Shown here piece by piece: positions 1 to 8,160 of a stretch of 45,636 nt of DNA. Source of the DNA: Spirochaetota bacterium (GTDB lineage: Bacteria; Spirochaetota; UBA4802; UBA5550). The DNA is taken from assembly GCA_009787025.1 (NCBI GenBank), contig WRGT01000064.1, forward strand, positions 1-45,636. The letters run 5' to 3'. Position 1 is the stretch's first letter. The number at the start of each line of letters is the position of its first letter. The notes under the pieces are model-generated. The model searched no databases and was not told where the DNA came from. It worked only from the letters and a program-made list of their open reading frames with translations. The translations under genes were made by a program, and so were the position numbers.

Positions 1-422
1 GCCATAATCTGTTCTCTCTAAATATGCTCTGCTTTTTATGCAAATTATTTTTCAATCCTGACAAATTTTATTTTTTCAACAGTCTCGTTTTATACTTTGG
101 TCAGTACATAATGTTCAACCCTCAAAGTGAGGTTTTTTGTGGTAATCATTGTGCGTTGTGCGCTGAGCATTGAAAAAAGAGGATTATTAAGTAATTTTTG
201 CAGATAAAGATAATGCTGTGAAATATTTATTGGACTATTCTCAAAAGGAAAGATGTATAAAAGAAATTAAAAAAAATCAAAAAATTTTTACTCTATCATT
301 CTATGACATATATGATAATATATTTTGCCATAAAGGTTAATGTTTTTTTGGTACAACGGTGAATTTATCAGGTATTAATAGTGTTGAAAGAAATATAAAT
401 AAAAAGAAATAAGAGGTAAAAT
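1..422. other. Left-edge non-coding region with a short gene relic
   Basis: No convincing gene is present. A weak hairpin (CCTC stem, AAAGT loop, GAGG, then six T) near 120-141 could be a terminator for a gene left of the window. Positions 191-340 form an open frame of 49 codons with an internal GTG at 218 but no ribosome-binding site; it may be the tail of a decayed gene. The segment ends with an AAGAGGTAAA ribosome-binding site at 410-419 for the ATPase gene. One copy of a 17-nt repeat lies at 290-306. Confidence 0.5.
290..306 (+). repeat. 17-nt direct repeat, left copy
   Basis: ACTCTATCATTCTATGA occurs here and again at 2798-2814, identical over 17 nt, with a further AAATTTT shared just upstream of both. 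The two copies flank the ATPase and exonuclease genes. The unit itself contains TCTAT-CAT-TCTAT, a short internal direct repeat that could be a regulator half-site pair. Whether it is an operator or a trace of insertion is inference. Confidence 0.75.
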
Positions 423-2189
423 ATGGAAACAGAAATCTTATTACAAATTATTGAAGTGATAGAACAAGCCGAACAATACTGCAATGATGTGTCTGATAGT
501 GTAAAAGAAGACATTATTGATGATATGTGCATTTTAGATCATATCGAAAAAATTATTGAGATTTCCAAAGAGTTTGGTATTGATGAGTGTTTTGCCAAGG
601 GGAAAGGGCATTTTGATTATGTTACTGCAAAACTTGGCATAAGCCATCTGCAGGCAGTGCTGTTTTCTCATTTTATTGAAAAAAGCTACAATAATTATAT
701 TAGCATAAATGATATGGCAGAAAACATAAAATGCAGTCAGGTTAGAATAATCAAATACTTAGATGAATGTGAAGAGTTGGAAAAGAAAAGATTAATCCGA
801 TTCCGTAATGGGAAAAGGAGCAGGCATAGAAGCTGGAATTACAGGAATAACAACGGCATCTCATTTTGGATTCATCGTGATGTCTTAGATTCACTTAGAA
901 AATTTAATGAGTTTAGACCGAAGAAAATAGAAAACTTGAGTATTTACGAATTTTTCACGGTTATTGATGAACTTTTTGATGAAAGAGAACAAGATGATTT
1001 AAACGTTGGAGCTCTTACTATTGAATTGCTGAATCTTATTAGTCTGAATATGCACCTTTTGTTCTGCAAAAAAATAATGAATTATAGCTTTGATGAAGAC
1101 ATCCTGATTCTGCTTATATATTTTTGTCATTCGTCCGGCAACAATTCCGATGATAGAATTAGAATCTATGATATTGAGTTTTTGTACGAAGATAAATCGA
1201 AAATCAGGGATATTGAAAGAATGCTTACCGGCGGATATCATCCTTTAATGGAAAGCAAACTTATTGATTTTAATAATGACGATATTTTTGCAAAATCTGA
1301 TGCTTGGAAATTGTCGGATAGGGCAAAAAAAGAGTTGCTGTCTGAATTGGATAGTAAAAGGAATAGGAATTACAAGAAAAATCTCACTTTGTATGATTCT
1401 ATCAAGCCAAAGAAAATGTTCTACAACCCCAAAGAAACAGGGGAAATTCAACAACTTACTTCTCTTTTACAAGAAGAAAACTACCGTAAAATCCAGGACA
1501 GATTAGAGCTTAAAGGCATGAGAAAAGGTTTTGCCTGTCTGTTTTCAGGCGGGGCCGGAACTGGAAAAACCGAGACAGCCTATCAAATTGCCCGCGAAAC
1601 AAAACGCCACGTAATGATGGTCGATATCGCTCAAACAAAAAGTATGTGGTATGGAGAAAGTGAAAAACAGATAAAAGCAATCTTCGATAACTATCGAAGT
1701 ATAGTAGAAAATTCAGAAATTGCGCCCATCCTCTTGTTCAATGAAGCTGATGCTGTTATTGGTAAACGAAAAGAATTTAATGATTCAAACCGGGCTATTG
1801 ATCAGACAGAAAACACTATTCAGAATATAATTCTGCAAGAAATGGAAAATCTTTCAGGTATATTGATTGCTACAACTAATTTATTGCAGAACATGGATAA
1901 GGCATTTGAACGCCGTTTTCTGTATAAAATTACTTTTGATAAACCGGGCATAGAGAGCCGCAAGGGTATTTGGACATCTTTGCTTATGGATTTACCCGAA
2001 GACAAGGCTGAAGAATTATCGGCTAAGTTTGAATTGTCCGGAGGTCAAATCGAAAATGTGTTTCGCAAAATAAATGTTGACGCAATTTTAAACGGAGAAA
2101 ATCTTTCTATGGATACTCTGTTTCGATATTGTGAAGACGAAATTAAAAATGGTTTCAATTTCGCAAAAAGAATGGGGTTTATTTCATGA
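423..2189 (+). CDS. AAA-family ATPase with N-terminal helical/winged-helix region
   Basis: A 588-residue ATP-binding protein. The C-terminal third is an AAA module: Walker A GGAGTGKT at residues 376-383, followed by a MWYGESEKQI segment that matches the pore/second-region pattern of AAA proteins, a Walker B-like ILLFNEAD at 436-443, and a TTN sensor-1 followed by FERRF. The usual first acidic residue of Walker B is Asn here (N440) with Glu next (E441), as I recall from a bacterial subgroup of such ATPases. The N-terminal 350 residues are mainly helical with a probable winged-helix section around 85-130. No membrane segment is evident. The start is supported by AAGAGGTAAA upstream. Its stop overlaps the exonuclease start (ATGA), so the two are translationally coupled. 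A nucleic-acid remodelling role is inferred from its partners; the exact function is unknown. Confidence 0.85.
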   Translation: METEILLQIIEVIEQAEQYCNDVSDSVKEDIIDDMCILDHIEKIIEISKEFGIDECFAKGKGHFDYVTAKLGISHLQAVLFSHFIEKSYNNYISINDMAENIKCSQVRIIKYLDECEELEKKRLIRFRNGKRSRHRSWNYRNNNGISFWIHRDVLDSLRKFNEFRPKKIENLSIYEFFTVIDELFDEREQDDLNVGALTIELLNLISLNMHLLFCKKIMNYSFDEDILILLIYFCHSSGNNSDDRIRIYDIEFLYEDKSKIRDIERMLTGGYHPLMESKLIDFNNDDIFAKSDAWKLSDRAKKELLSELDSKRNRNYKKNLTLYDSIKPKKMFYNPKETGEIQQLTSLLQEENYRKIQDRLELKGMRKGFACLFSGGAGTGKTETAYQIARETKRHVMMVDIAQTKSMWYGESEKQIKAIFDNYRSIVENSEIAPILLFNEADAVIGKRKEFNDSNRAIDQTENTIQNIILQEMENLSGILIATTNLLQNMDKAFERRFLYKITFDKPGIESRKGIWTSLLMDLPEDKAEELSAKFELSGGQIENVFRKINVDAILNGENLSMDTLFRYCEDEIKNGFNFAKRMGFIS

Positions 2190-2782
2190 ATGATTTTATA
2201 GCCATTGATTTTGAGACTGCCACGTATTCGCCTGATAGTGCAATTTCAATTGGTCTTGTAAAATATCACAATTACAAGCCTATTGGGTCATATTATTCGC
2301 TCATTAGGCCTCCAAAACTGTATATACGCCCGGATTTTACGGCTATCCATGGTCTTGTACTCACGGACGTAAAAGATGCGCCGGATTTTAAATACATCTG
2401 GGAGCATGAAGTAGAAGAATTTATAGGTACGACGATTCTTGCGGCGCATAATGCCGCGTTTGATATGAGGGTGTTGCGCTCAACACTTAAATACTATGAT
2501 GTACCTGTTCCGGCTGTTTCGTATTTTTGTTCCTGTAAATTATCGAAAAAGGTATGGCCTGTTTGTCGATCGCATTCCTTAAGTAATTTGGCAGCTCGAT
2601 TAAATATAATTTATAATGCCCATAATGCATTGGCAGACGCCGAGACTTGCGGAAAAATTATTAATCTTTGCGCAAGAGAGATTGTTTCTTCTTTAGATAA
2701 AAAGAGCGGTAAAAATACAAGAATGCCATTGAATAAATTGCTGGAAAAAGTAAATGTTAAGGTAAGGACTTTGGGTGGATAA
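2186..2782 (+). CDS. DEDDh-type 3'-5' exonuclease (DnaQ/RNase T superfamily)
   Basis: A 198-residue exonuclease with all catalytic positions visible: D8 and E10 in IDFETA (Exo I), D93 in AHNAAFD (Exo II), and H146 plus D151 in HNALAD (Exo III, DEDDh class). Such enzymes remove nucleotides from 3' ends of DNA or RNA using two metal ions. The protein is little more than the catalytic domain, with a basic tail of about 35 residues. It starts inside the stop codon of the ATPase, so they should be made together, and a WYL regulator follows after 48 nt. It may be a nuclease effector for the ATPase rather than a polymerase proofreading subunit, since no polymerase gene is near; that is inference. 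The substrate cannot be told from sequence. Confidence 0.9.
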   Translation: MNDFIAIDFETATYSPDSAISIGLVKYHNYKPIGSYYSLIRPPKLYIRPDFTAIHGLVLTDVKDAPDFKYIWEHEVEEFIGTTILAAHNAAFDMRVLRSTLKYYDVPVPAVSYFCSCKLSKKVWPVCRSHSLSNLAARLNIIYNAHNALADAETCGKIINLCAREIVSSLDKKSGKNTRMPLNKLLEKVNVKVRTLGG

Positions 2783-2797
2783 TGAGAAATTTTGTTG

Positions 2798-2814
2798 ACT
2801 CTATCATTCTATGA
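2798..2814 (+). repeat. 17-nt direct repeat, right copy
   Basis: Second perfect copy of ACTCTATCATTCTATGA (see 290-306). It starts 16 nt after the exonuclease stop and ends 16 nt before the preferred ATG of the WYL regulator, a position suited to autoregulation by that protein. Confidence 0.75.
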
Positions 2815-2830
2815 AAACTACAATAAACCC

Positions 2831-3820
2831 ATGAAAACAGAAAAACCAAAAACATCTCTGCCTAAAATTGCGCTGCCGAGGATTTACATGATTGATAGTG
2901 AAATTGCCTCCGGCAAGTATCCTAATTCAAAGTATTTGGCTAAAAAGCTTGAAATGAGCGTTGCAACTATCAGCCGGGATATTGAGTTTATGCGTGATCA
3001 GCTTCTTGCGCCGATTGAATATGACACGTTTAAGAAAGGATATTATTATACAGAAAAACTATATAGGCTCCCTGCGGGTTTTAGCAGCGTCGAGGATATT
3101 TTAGCTTTGAGCATGGCTACAAGTATTCTTTCCCTGTATTGTGAAACGCCCATTTACGATGCAGCCAATCATTTGTTAGAGTGCATTACCGCTCCACTCG
3201 CTAATGACAGAAACACAGACTGGTTGGAAAATCGAATTGTTGTTCCCAAAATTGCCTCAGTTAAAGTGAAACCTGAAATTTGGAATATTATAGTAAACGG
3301 GTTGAAGAAGAATAACGTCATTACCTTTGAATACAAAGGAATCATGGATAAGGATTATCAAGATCGGCGCGTCCACCCATATCAGCTTTTGTTTGATTCA
3401 GGAGTATGGTATCTCTACGGTTTTGCAGAGGAGCGCAAGGCTATGCGTATATTTGCTCTTTCTCGGATGCGAAATGTTGCACTTCAAAAAGAGGCTTTTC
3501 CTCTCCCGAAGAATTTTAGTGATACAGACATTGTTGGTGAAAGTTATTTTGGAGTTTATGTAGGAGATGAAAAATACAAGTTTGCCATAGACTGCTATGA
3601 CGATGCTGCGATATTTGCAGCAGAACGCCAATGGGCTGATGATCAAAAAATAACCGAGATCAAAGGCGGAGTTACCATTGAATTTACCAGTACGCAATTC
3701 GACAAGGTATTGAGATGGGTCTTGTCTAATGGAACCAACGCTATTCCCAGAAAACCAAAACAATTAGTCAGCGAATGGAAACGCAAGATAAGTGAAATAT
3801 ATAAAGTTCTATCTAAATAA
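2831..3820 (+). CDS. WYL-domain transcriptional regulator with N-terminal HTH
   Basis: A DeoR-like helix-turn-helix near residues 20-60 (YLAKKLEMSVATISRDIEFM) is followed by a WYL domain around residues 155-225, including the characteristic RRVHPYQLLFDSGVWYLYGF stretch, and a WCX-like C-terminal section. WYL proteins bind small ligands or nucleic acid and often repress phage-defence or DNA-damage operons (BrxR and CapW are examples). I chose the ATG at 2831; an upstream TTG at 2792 in the same frame would add 13 residues but would translate through the 17-nt repeat. No strong ribosome-binding site is seen for either. The gene follows the ATPase-exonuclease pair on the same strand and probably controls it. 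Confidence 0.88.
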   Translation: MKTEKPKTSLPKIALPRIYMIDSEIASGKYPNSKYLAKKLEMSVATISRDIEFMRDQLLAPIEYDTFKKGYYYTEKLYRLPAGFSSVEDILALSMATSILSLYCETPIYDAANHLLECITAPLANDRNTDWLENRIVVPKIASVKVKPEIWNIIVNGLKKNNVITFEYKGIMDKDYQDRRVHPYQLLFDSGVWYLYGFAEERKAMRIFALSRMRNVALQKEAFPLPKNFSDTDIVGESYFGVYVGDEKYKFAIDCYDDAAIFAAERQWADDQKITEIKGGVTIEFTSTQFDKVLRWVLSNGTNAIPRKPKQLVSEWKRKISEIYKVLSK

Positions 3821-3853
3821 AAAATGATGTAAAATGCAAAGCGCAAAAAATCT

Positions 3854-4666
3854 TTATTTCACAGCATAAATTTCAATCGTATCTGAGAATTTCGTAATAT
3901 ATGAAAACAGCCTGTATAGAGCTTCAAAAGGTCTAAAGAATATACTATCCCTTCTTACAACCCTTTCGGGATGGTAGCCGCAGATTTTTATCTTAATTTT
4001 TTTAAAACCTATAGTTTTTAAAATCTTTTTAGCAGAACACGGCGATAAATCAATCGTATGATCTTTTGGATGTGATGCAATCCATTGATTTTTTGAAAAA
4101 CAGAACATGGGTCCAAAAAAGGAGGGTACGGACATGGCAAAAACTCCGCCTTTATTAAGCATATTGTAAATTTTTTTTAGTCCGTCTAAGGGTTCCGGCA
4201 GATGTTCAATAAAGAACCACGATGTGATAATATCAAATTTTTCGTCGGTCTCTATATCCTCAAATGAAGATACAATTATATCTATGAAAAAATTTGTTTT
4301 ACAATATTCGGATGCAAAATGTGATATTTCTATCCCTTTAAGTTTTTTTATGCCGTAATCTTTTGCCGCTTTAAGAAAAAAACCGGCAGCGCTCCCTATG
4401 TCAAGAATTGATAGATCATTTTTATTTTCTATGAGTTTCAATATTTTTTTAAGGCGAACTTTAGACGATCCGTATATATTTTCAAAATCATCTATATAGG
4501 TTTTTCCATATTGGCTTTCATATTCCGTAATAAAATAATCCCTGTTATAAGACAGGGATTTAAAATTAATATTAAATATTAAATTGCATAGACTGCATTT
4601 ATAAAGATCTGCGCTTATCCTTATATTTGAGTTTATTTTACATATTGGACACGATTCTAAACTCAT
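3854..4666 (-). CDS. Class I SAM-dependent methyltransferase with N-terminal zinc ribbon
   Basis: The 270-residue product starts with two CxxC pairs (C6/C9 and C24/C27), a small zinc ribbon. A Rossmann methyltransferase fold follows, with the SAM-binding LDIGSAAGFFLKAA near residue 95 and the later TSWFFIEHLPEP motif typical of the UbiG/Methyltransf_23 group. The C-terminus is basic and hydrophobic. Zinc-ribbon methyltransferases of this shape often modify sugars or small acids in surface polysaccharide synthesis, but no glycan genes are nearby and the substrate is unknown. The start codon overlaps the stop of the upstream DbpA-like gene by 4 nt, so the two form an operon. Confidence 0.85.
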   Translation of the reverse strand: MSLESCPICKINSNIRISADLYKCSLCNLIFNINFKSLSYNRDYFITEYESQYGKTYIDDFENIYGSSKVRLKKILKLIENKNDLSILDIGSAAGFFLKAAKDYGIKKLKGIEISHFASEYCKTNFFIDIIVSSFEDIETDEKFDIITSWFFIEHLPEPLDGLKKIYNMLNKGGVFAMSVPSFFGPMFCFSKNQWIASHPKDHTIDLSPCSAKKILKTIGFKKIKIKICGYHPERVVRRDSIFFRPFEALYRLFSYITKFSDTIEIYAVK

Positions 4667-5154
4667 TTAGTTTTAGTCTTTTTTTTCGCCGGCTCTACAA
4701 CAACAGGAATTCCTCTTATCCTTGCACCTTCAAATGAATGCAGAACAAGTTCTGCATATTGTTCAGGTACTTCAAAAAAGGCATAAGTAGAATGGATGTC
4801 AATTTTACCAATAGTCTTTCCATCAATTCCTGATTTTTTTACAATCTCACGAATTAAGTCTCCGGTAGAAATATTCTGATTTTTGCCGACATTAATAAAT
4901 AGGCGGGCGCGACCGTCTTTTATATCCTCAAAAATAATTTTGCCGGATTCGGTCTTGCTAAATAGCTTACTATTATTAATGTCAAGTTTTGAAATGTCTC
5001 CAAAAAGTTCTTTAAGCAGTGCAGCAGCTATCCTTTTTGTCCTGCCAAAGAAAGGCAAATTTTTCTTCAGCACTTTTAGGAGTTGCTCATATTCGGCTAA
5101 TTCTTCCGAGAGAGCGCACTCCAGAATTTTTTCTAATTTTTTTTCCTGATTCAT
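4663..5154 (-). CDS. Stand-alone DbpA-type RNA-binding domain protein
   Basis: A 163-residue protein. Residues 1-75 are helical and basic. Residues 80-155 match the C-terminal RNA-binding (RRM-like) domain of DbpA/CsdA helicases: ARLFINVGKNQNISTGDLIR, then GKIDIHSTYAFFEVP and a closing RIRGIPVVVEPA strand. There is no DEAD-box helicase core in the gene or beside it. The C-terminus is lysine-rich. In DbpA this domain recognises structured rRNA, so a role in RNA or ribosome binding is likely; the rest is inference. GAGGA upstream on the minus strand supports the ATG chosen. The methyltransferase gene follows with a 4-nt overlap, which raises the possibility of a joint role in RNA modification. 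Confidence 0.85.
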   Translation of the reverse strand: MNQEKKLEKILECALSEELAEYEQLLKVLKKNLPFFGRTKRIAAALLKELFGDISKLDINNSKLFSKTESGKIIFEDIKDGRARLFINVGKNQNISTGDLIREIVKKSGIDGKTIGKIDIHSTYAFFEVPEQYAELVLHSFEGARIRGIPVVVEPAKKKTKTK

Positions 5155-5398
5155 CTAAAACAGTCCTCACTAAGGGAAGGTAATTATTGCAATTTTCAGC
5201 AATATTTAATTGACTATTCAGATTAACAATGTTGTAATCTTTAACTAAAAATGGCAAGTATTTTTCATTAAAAAAGAGTTAAAACATGATGTTTTTAAAT
5301 GAAAGTTTTAATTATATATTTGACTAAAACTGTTCATATATTTTAACTAAATTGAGCATCTATAAATTAAGGATTAATTTAAATTTTAAGTAAAAAAT

Positions 5399-5782
5399 AT
5401 GAATCAACTTAAAAGATATTTAGTTATTATAATTCTTTTTTTCATGGTTGACCTGTATGGTGAATTTCATCCTTGGAATTCAAATATTAAAGTCGGCGAT
5501 GAACTATATCAAAAGGATATTAAAAGTAAGAGTAACCAATATGTTTTAAATGGAGCACAGGGCGGAGCTTATTTTATGATCAGATTTTTTCAGATTGTAA
5601 TCTCGCCTCAAAACGGTCCTAAATGCAGACATATACCCACATGCAGCGCTTATGGCAGAATGGCGGTTGAAAAACACGGCGCATTAATGGGTTCGTTTTT
5701 AGCAGGTGACAGACTTTTAAGATGTAACCCGTTTTATCCACCTGAAAAAGATCCTGTGCCTGATGAGGTCTTTTCTAAATGA
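5399..5782 (+). CDS. yidD: YidD-family membrane protein insertion factor with N-terminal signal sequence
   Basis: The core from about residue 55 is a typical YidD (UPF0161): a hydrophobic RFFQIVISP, then CRHIPTCSAYGRMAVEKHG and RLLRCNPF, with three conserved cysteines. YidD assists insertion of membrane proteins with YidC. This copy is 127 residues, longer than the usual 70-90, because it carries a hydrophobic N-terminal signal or anchor (about residues 5-20) and a linker. It is not next to rnpA or yidC, its usual company. It instead heads an operon with two paralogous TPR/membrane proteins, its stop overlapping the next start (ATGA). A specialised secretion or envelope role is possible. Confidence 0.88.
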   Translation: MNQLKRYLVIIILFFMVDLYGEFHPWNSNIKVGDELYQKDIKSKSNQYVLNGAQGGAYFMIRFFQIVISPQNGPKCRHIPTCSAYGRMAVEKHGALMGSFLAGDRLLRCNPFYPPEKDPVPDEVFSK

Positions 5783-6654
5783 TAAGGGGCATTAGCTTTT
5801 TTCTCTTTTTGCTTATTTCAATTAACCTGTTTGCTGATAAAAATAAAAATTTCAATAAAAATGAAATTAAGTTTATAAAGGAGTTATATAGAAGCGAGAG
5901 GTATTTTGATTGTATTGCAGAGATAGGGAAGCTGCAATTTACCGAAAGAAATTCCGAGCTTGAATATTTTAAATATATAAATTATTATTTGGCAGAACAG
6001 TATTCAACTGTAATATTTAATTACAAAGTAGATCTTTCATCAGATGAGATGCGTTATAACTCGCTCTTCCTTATATCAGGTTCTTATTTTAAAAAAGGCA
6101 TGTATCATGAAAGCTGCGAAATATTAAAAGATATTGAGTATAATAAACTTCCAAAAGATTTAGTATTTACCATGTTTCTCAGAAGAGTCGAACCTCTTAC
6201 CCTGCTGGGAGACAGCGCTAATATAAAAGATGAGATTTATAAGTCTGAGCTACTGATAAGTGATGATTTAAATTTTGTAAAATTAAGAGAGGCGTTGGAA
6301 CTATATAATAAAGCAGGTTTGAAATCTAAAGAATGTTCTGCCATTATGTCTGCAATAATACCGGGTTCCGGTCAAATCTATTCGGGTTATTATATTGATG
6401 GGATAATATCATTTTTATCTGTTGCTGCATGCGCTGCAGGGGGATTGTATATGTATGAGAAGGGACACAAAGGCGTTTCTTATACTCTGTTTTTTTTCTC
6501 AGGTCTGTTTTATGGAGGGAATATTTATAGCGCTTATAATGCTGCCGAAAAAGGAAATTATAAAACGCTGCAAGATAGATATAAAAGTATAACTTCACAA
6601 TATGGTCAATATAATCCCGGAGAATATATTGATATTGAGAGAGTATTCTATTGA
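5779..6654 (+). CDS. Exported TPR-like protein with C-terminal membrane domain (paralogue 1)
   Basis: A 291-residue protein. An N-terminal signal peptide (RGISFFLFLLISINLFA) leads into helical TPR-like repeats across residues 25-175. From about residue 190 there is a membrane domain opening with SAIIPGSGQIYSGYYIDGI, then two hydrophobic segments. The PGxGQxYxG(R/K)xxxG pattern is known from small TM2/DUF5683-type membrane proteins. The next gene has the same architecture, so the two are tandem paralogues. It is linked by 4-nt overlaps to yidD upstream and to its paralogue downstream. I do not recognise a defined function; an envelope-assembly or protein-insertion role is inferred from yidD. 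Confidence 0.7.
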   Translation: MIRGISFFLFLLISINLFADKNKNFNKNEIKFIKELYRSERYFDCIAEIGKLQFTERNSELEYFKYINYYLAEQYSTVIFNYKVDLSSDEMRYNSLFLISGSYFKKGMYHESCEILKDIEYNKLPKDLVFTMFLRRVEPLTLLGDSANIKDEIYKSELLISDDLNFVKLREALELYNKAGLKSKECSAIMSAIIPGSGQIYSGYYIDGIISFLSVAACAAGGLYMYEKGHKGVSYTLFFFSGLFYGGNIYSAYNAAEKGNYKTLQDRYKSITSQYGQYNPGEYIDIERVFY

Positions 6655-7499
6655 AGAGGTTATTGATTTTTCTATTTTTAGTTTACTTATCCAAATCTGC
6701 ATTTTCATCGGAAAAGGGCTTAGTTGATCTTGCAGAGTGCCACTATAATAATTTTGAATACTATAACGCAATAACAGAATCTATGAGGTACCAATTTCTA
6801 TATCCTGATGGAAGTTTATTTCCAAAGAGTATGCTCATTATGGGTAAATCTTATTATAAGGGCGGAGATAGAGAAAAAGCATTAAATATATTCATGGAGT
6901 GTTACCATAGATTTTTAAATTTGAATGAAGGTGAAACTGCGCTCTTTTATTCGGGACTTATCAGATTTGAAGCAGGTTCATATAATTTTGCAGCAAAAAA
7001 TTTTTTAGAATATAAATATGTATATCCTGATGGGAGATTTTATGAAGATGCGATAATTAATTTATCACTTATATATACATTTGCCGAAAATTATGATGAA
7101 GCAGATATACAGTTGGAAGAATACGGTAAAATTTCTCCCGAATGGAGATTAACGCAAAAGGGAAGTGAATTATCATCTATATTATTGCAAGGTAAAAACA
7201 GGCAAAGAAAGAGTTTATACATAGCAGGAATATCCTCAGCGCTAATACCCGGAGCAGGATATTTCTACACTGAAAAATATAAATTGGGGATTTTGTCATT
7301 TCTTTCAAATGTTGCTTTGATTTTTGGCATATATGACGGCTATAAGAGGGACAATAAATTACAGATGATATTTTTTTCAGTGATTGAATTTTCATTTTAT
7401 AATTATTCAATTGTTGGATCTATAAGAAGTGCAAATGAGTATAATAGAAGAGATGATCTGAAAAAGGAAGTTCAAGCCGGTATCCAAATGTCTTTTTAA
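6651..7499 (+). CDS. Exported TPR-like protein with C-terminal membrane domain (paralogue 2)
   Basis: A 282-residue paralogue of the preceding gene. A signal peptide (LLIFLFLVYLSKSAFSS) is followed by TPR-like helices (for example KSYYKGGDREKALNIFMECY), then a membrane domain opening with SALIPGAGYFYTEKYKLGILSF that aligns with the first paralogue's SAIIPGSGQ segment. Here the Gln of the motif is replaced by Tyr. Translation probably starts at TTG 6651, which overlaps the previous stop as TTGA, giving tight coupling. The function is unknown; see the yidD context. Confidence 0.68.
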   Translation: MKRLLIFLFLVYLSKSAFSSEKGLVDLAECHYNNFEYYNAITESMRYQFLYPDGSLFPKSMLIMGKSYYKGGDREKALNIFMECYHRFLNLNEGETALFYSGLIRFEAGSYNFAAKNFLEYKYVYPDGRFYEDAIINLSLIYTFAENYDEADIQLEEYGKISPEWRLTQKGSELSSILLQGKNRQRKSLYIAGISSALIPGAGYFYTEKYKLGILSFLSNVALIFGIYDGYKRDNKLQMIFFSVIEFSFYNYSIVGSIRSANEYNRRDDLKKEVQAGIQMSF

Positions 7500-7512
7500 T
7501 CATGGAGGATTG

Positions 7513-8145
7513 ATGAAAAAAATTATTAAGAGTGATATTCTTGAGAATATTAATCTGGAAAAAAGTCAGTTAATAAATTTTGAAAAAATAATCAAGAATG
7601 AAAGTCTTGAAGATGTAGCTGATAAACTCATTGAATCAACTTTTGTGGAACAGCATTTCAAGAGAAAAGACGCTATAGACCGATTCCTTGAATTCGCTTT
7701 TTCCAGAATCCAGGCAGGTTCATTTTATGTTATTAATATGGCTTATCCTACAAAAAGGATGTATGACAAAGAGCTTGAGGAAAAAATAATAAAGCTGATA
7801 AATGAATATTTATATCCGGAGATAGTCTTACGAATACTTAAATTTTTTTCCAGAAATATACATAATTCGGATACTAATCTTTATATAGCAAATTTAATTG
7901 AATCCGAATCTATAATAAAATCGGTTTATGATACCTTTAAGCTCTTTCAAAAGGATATTTTTGTTTATTCTGAAAAGAAAGCCTTAAATGTAAAGATGAT
8001 TCAACAGTTTTCGCAGCAATCAGATATTTCTCTCTCTATTCCGCTTGACGCTTGCGCAAGATTTAAATATGTATTGGAATTTTTTGCTATTAAACAGAAT
8101 GTAAGTCACATATATACTTCTGATGATCTGCTGCTTGCATCATGA
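7513..8145 (+). CDS. Conserved-looking hypothetical protein of unknown function
   Basis: The 210-residue product is soluble, helical and rich in Lys, Ile and Glu, with no motif that I recognise. I use the ATG at 7513, four nt after a strong GGAGG (7504-7508); a TTG directly before it is too close to the ribosome-binding site. It follows the yidD operon by 13 nt on the same strand and may be its last gene. It ends 15 nt from the convergent unknown gene at 8161-8586. Confidence 0.6.
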   Translation: MKKIIKSDILENINLEKSQLINFEKIIKNESLEDVADKLIESTFVEQHFKRKDAIDRFLEFAFSRIQAGSFYVINMAYPTKRMYDKELEEKIIKLINEYLYPEIVLRILKFFSRNIHNSDTNLYIANLIESESIIKSVYDTFKLFQKDIFVYSEKKALNVKMIQQFSQQSDISLSIPLDACARFKYVLEFFAIKQNVSHIYTSDDLLLAS

Positions 8146-8160
8146 CAGTATTGAACAGGA

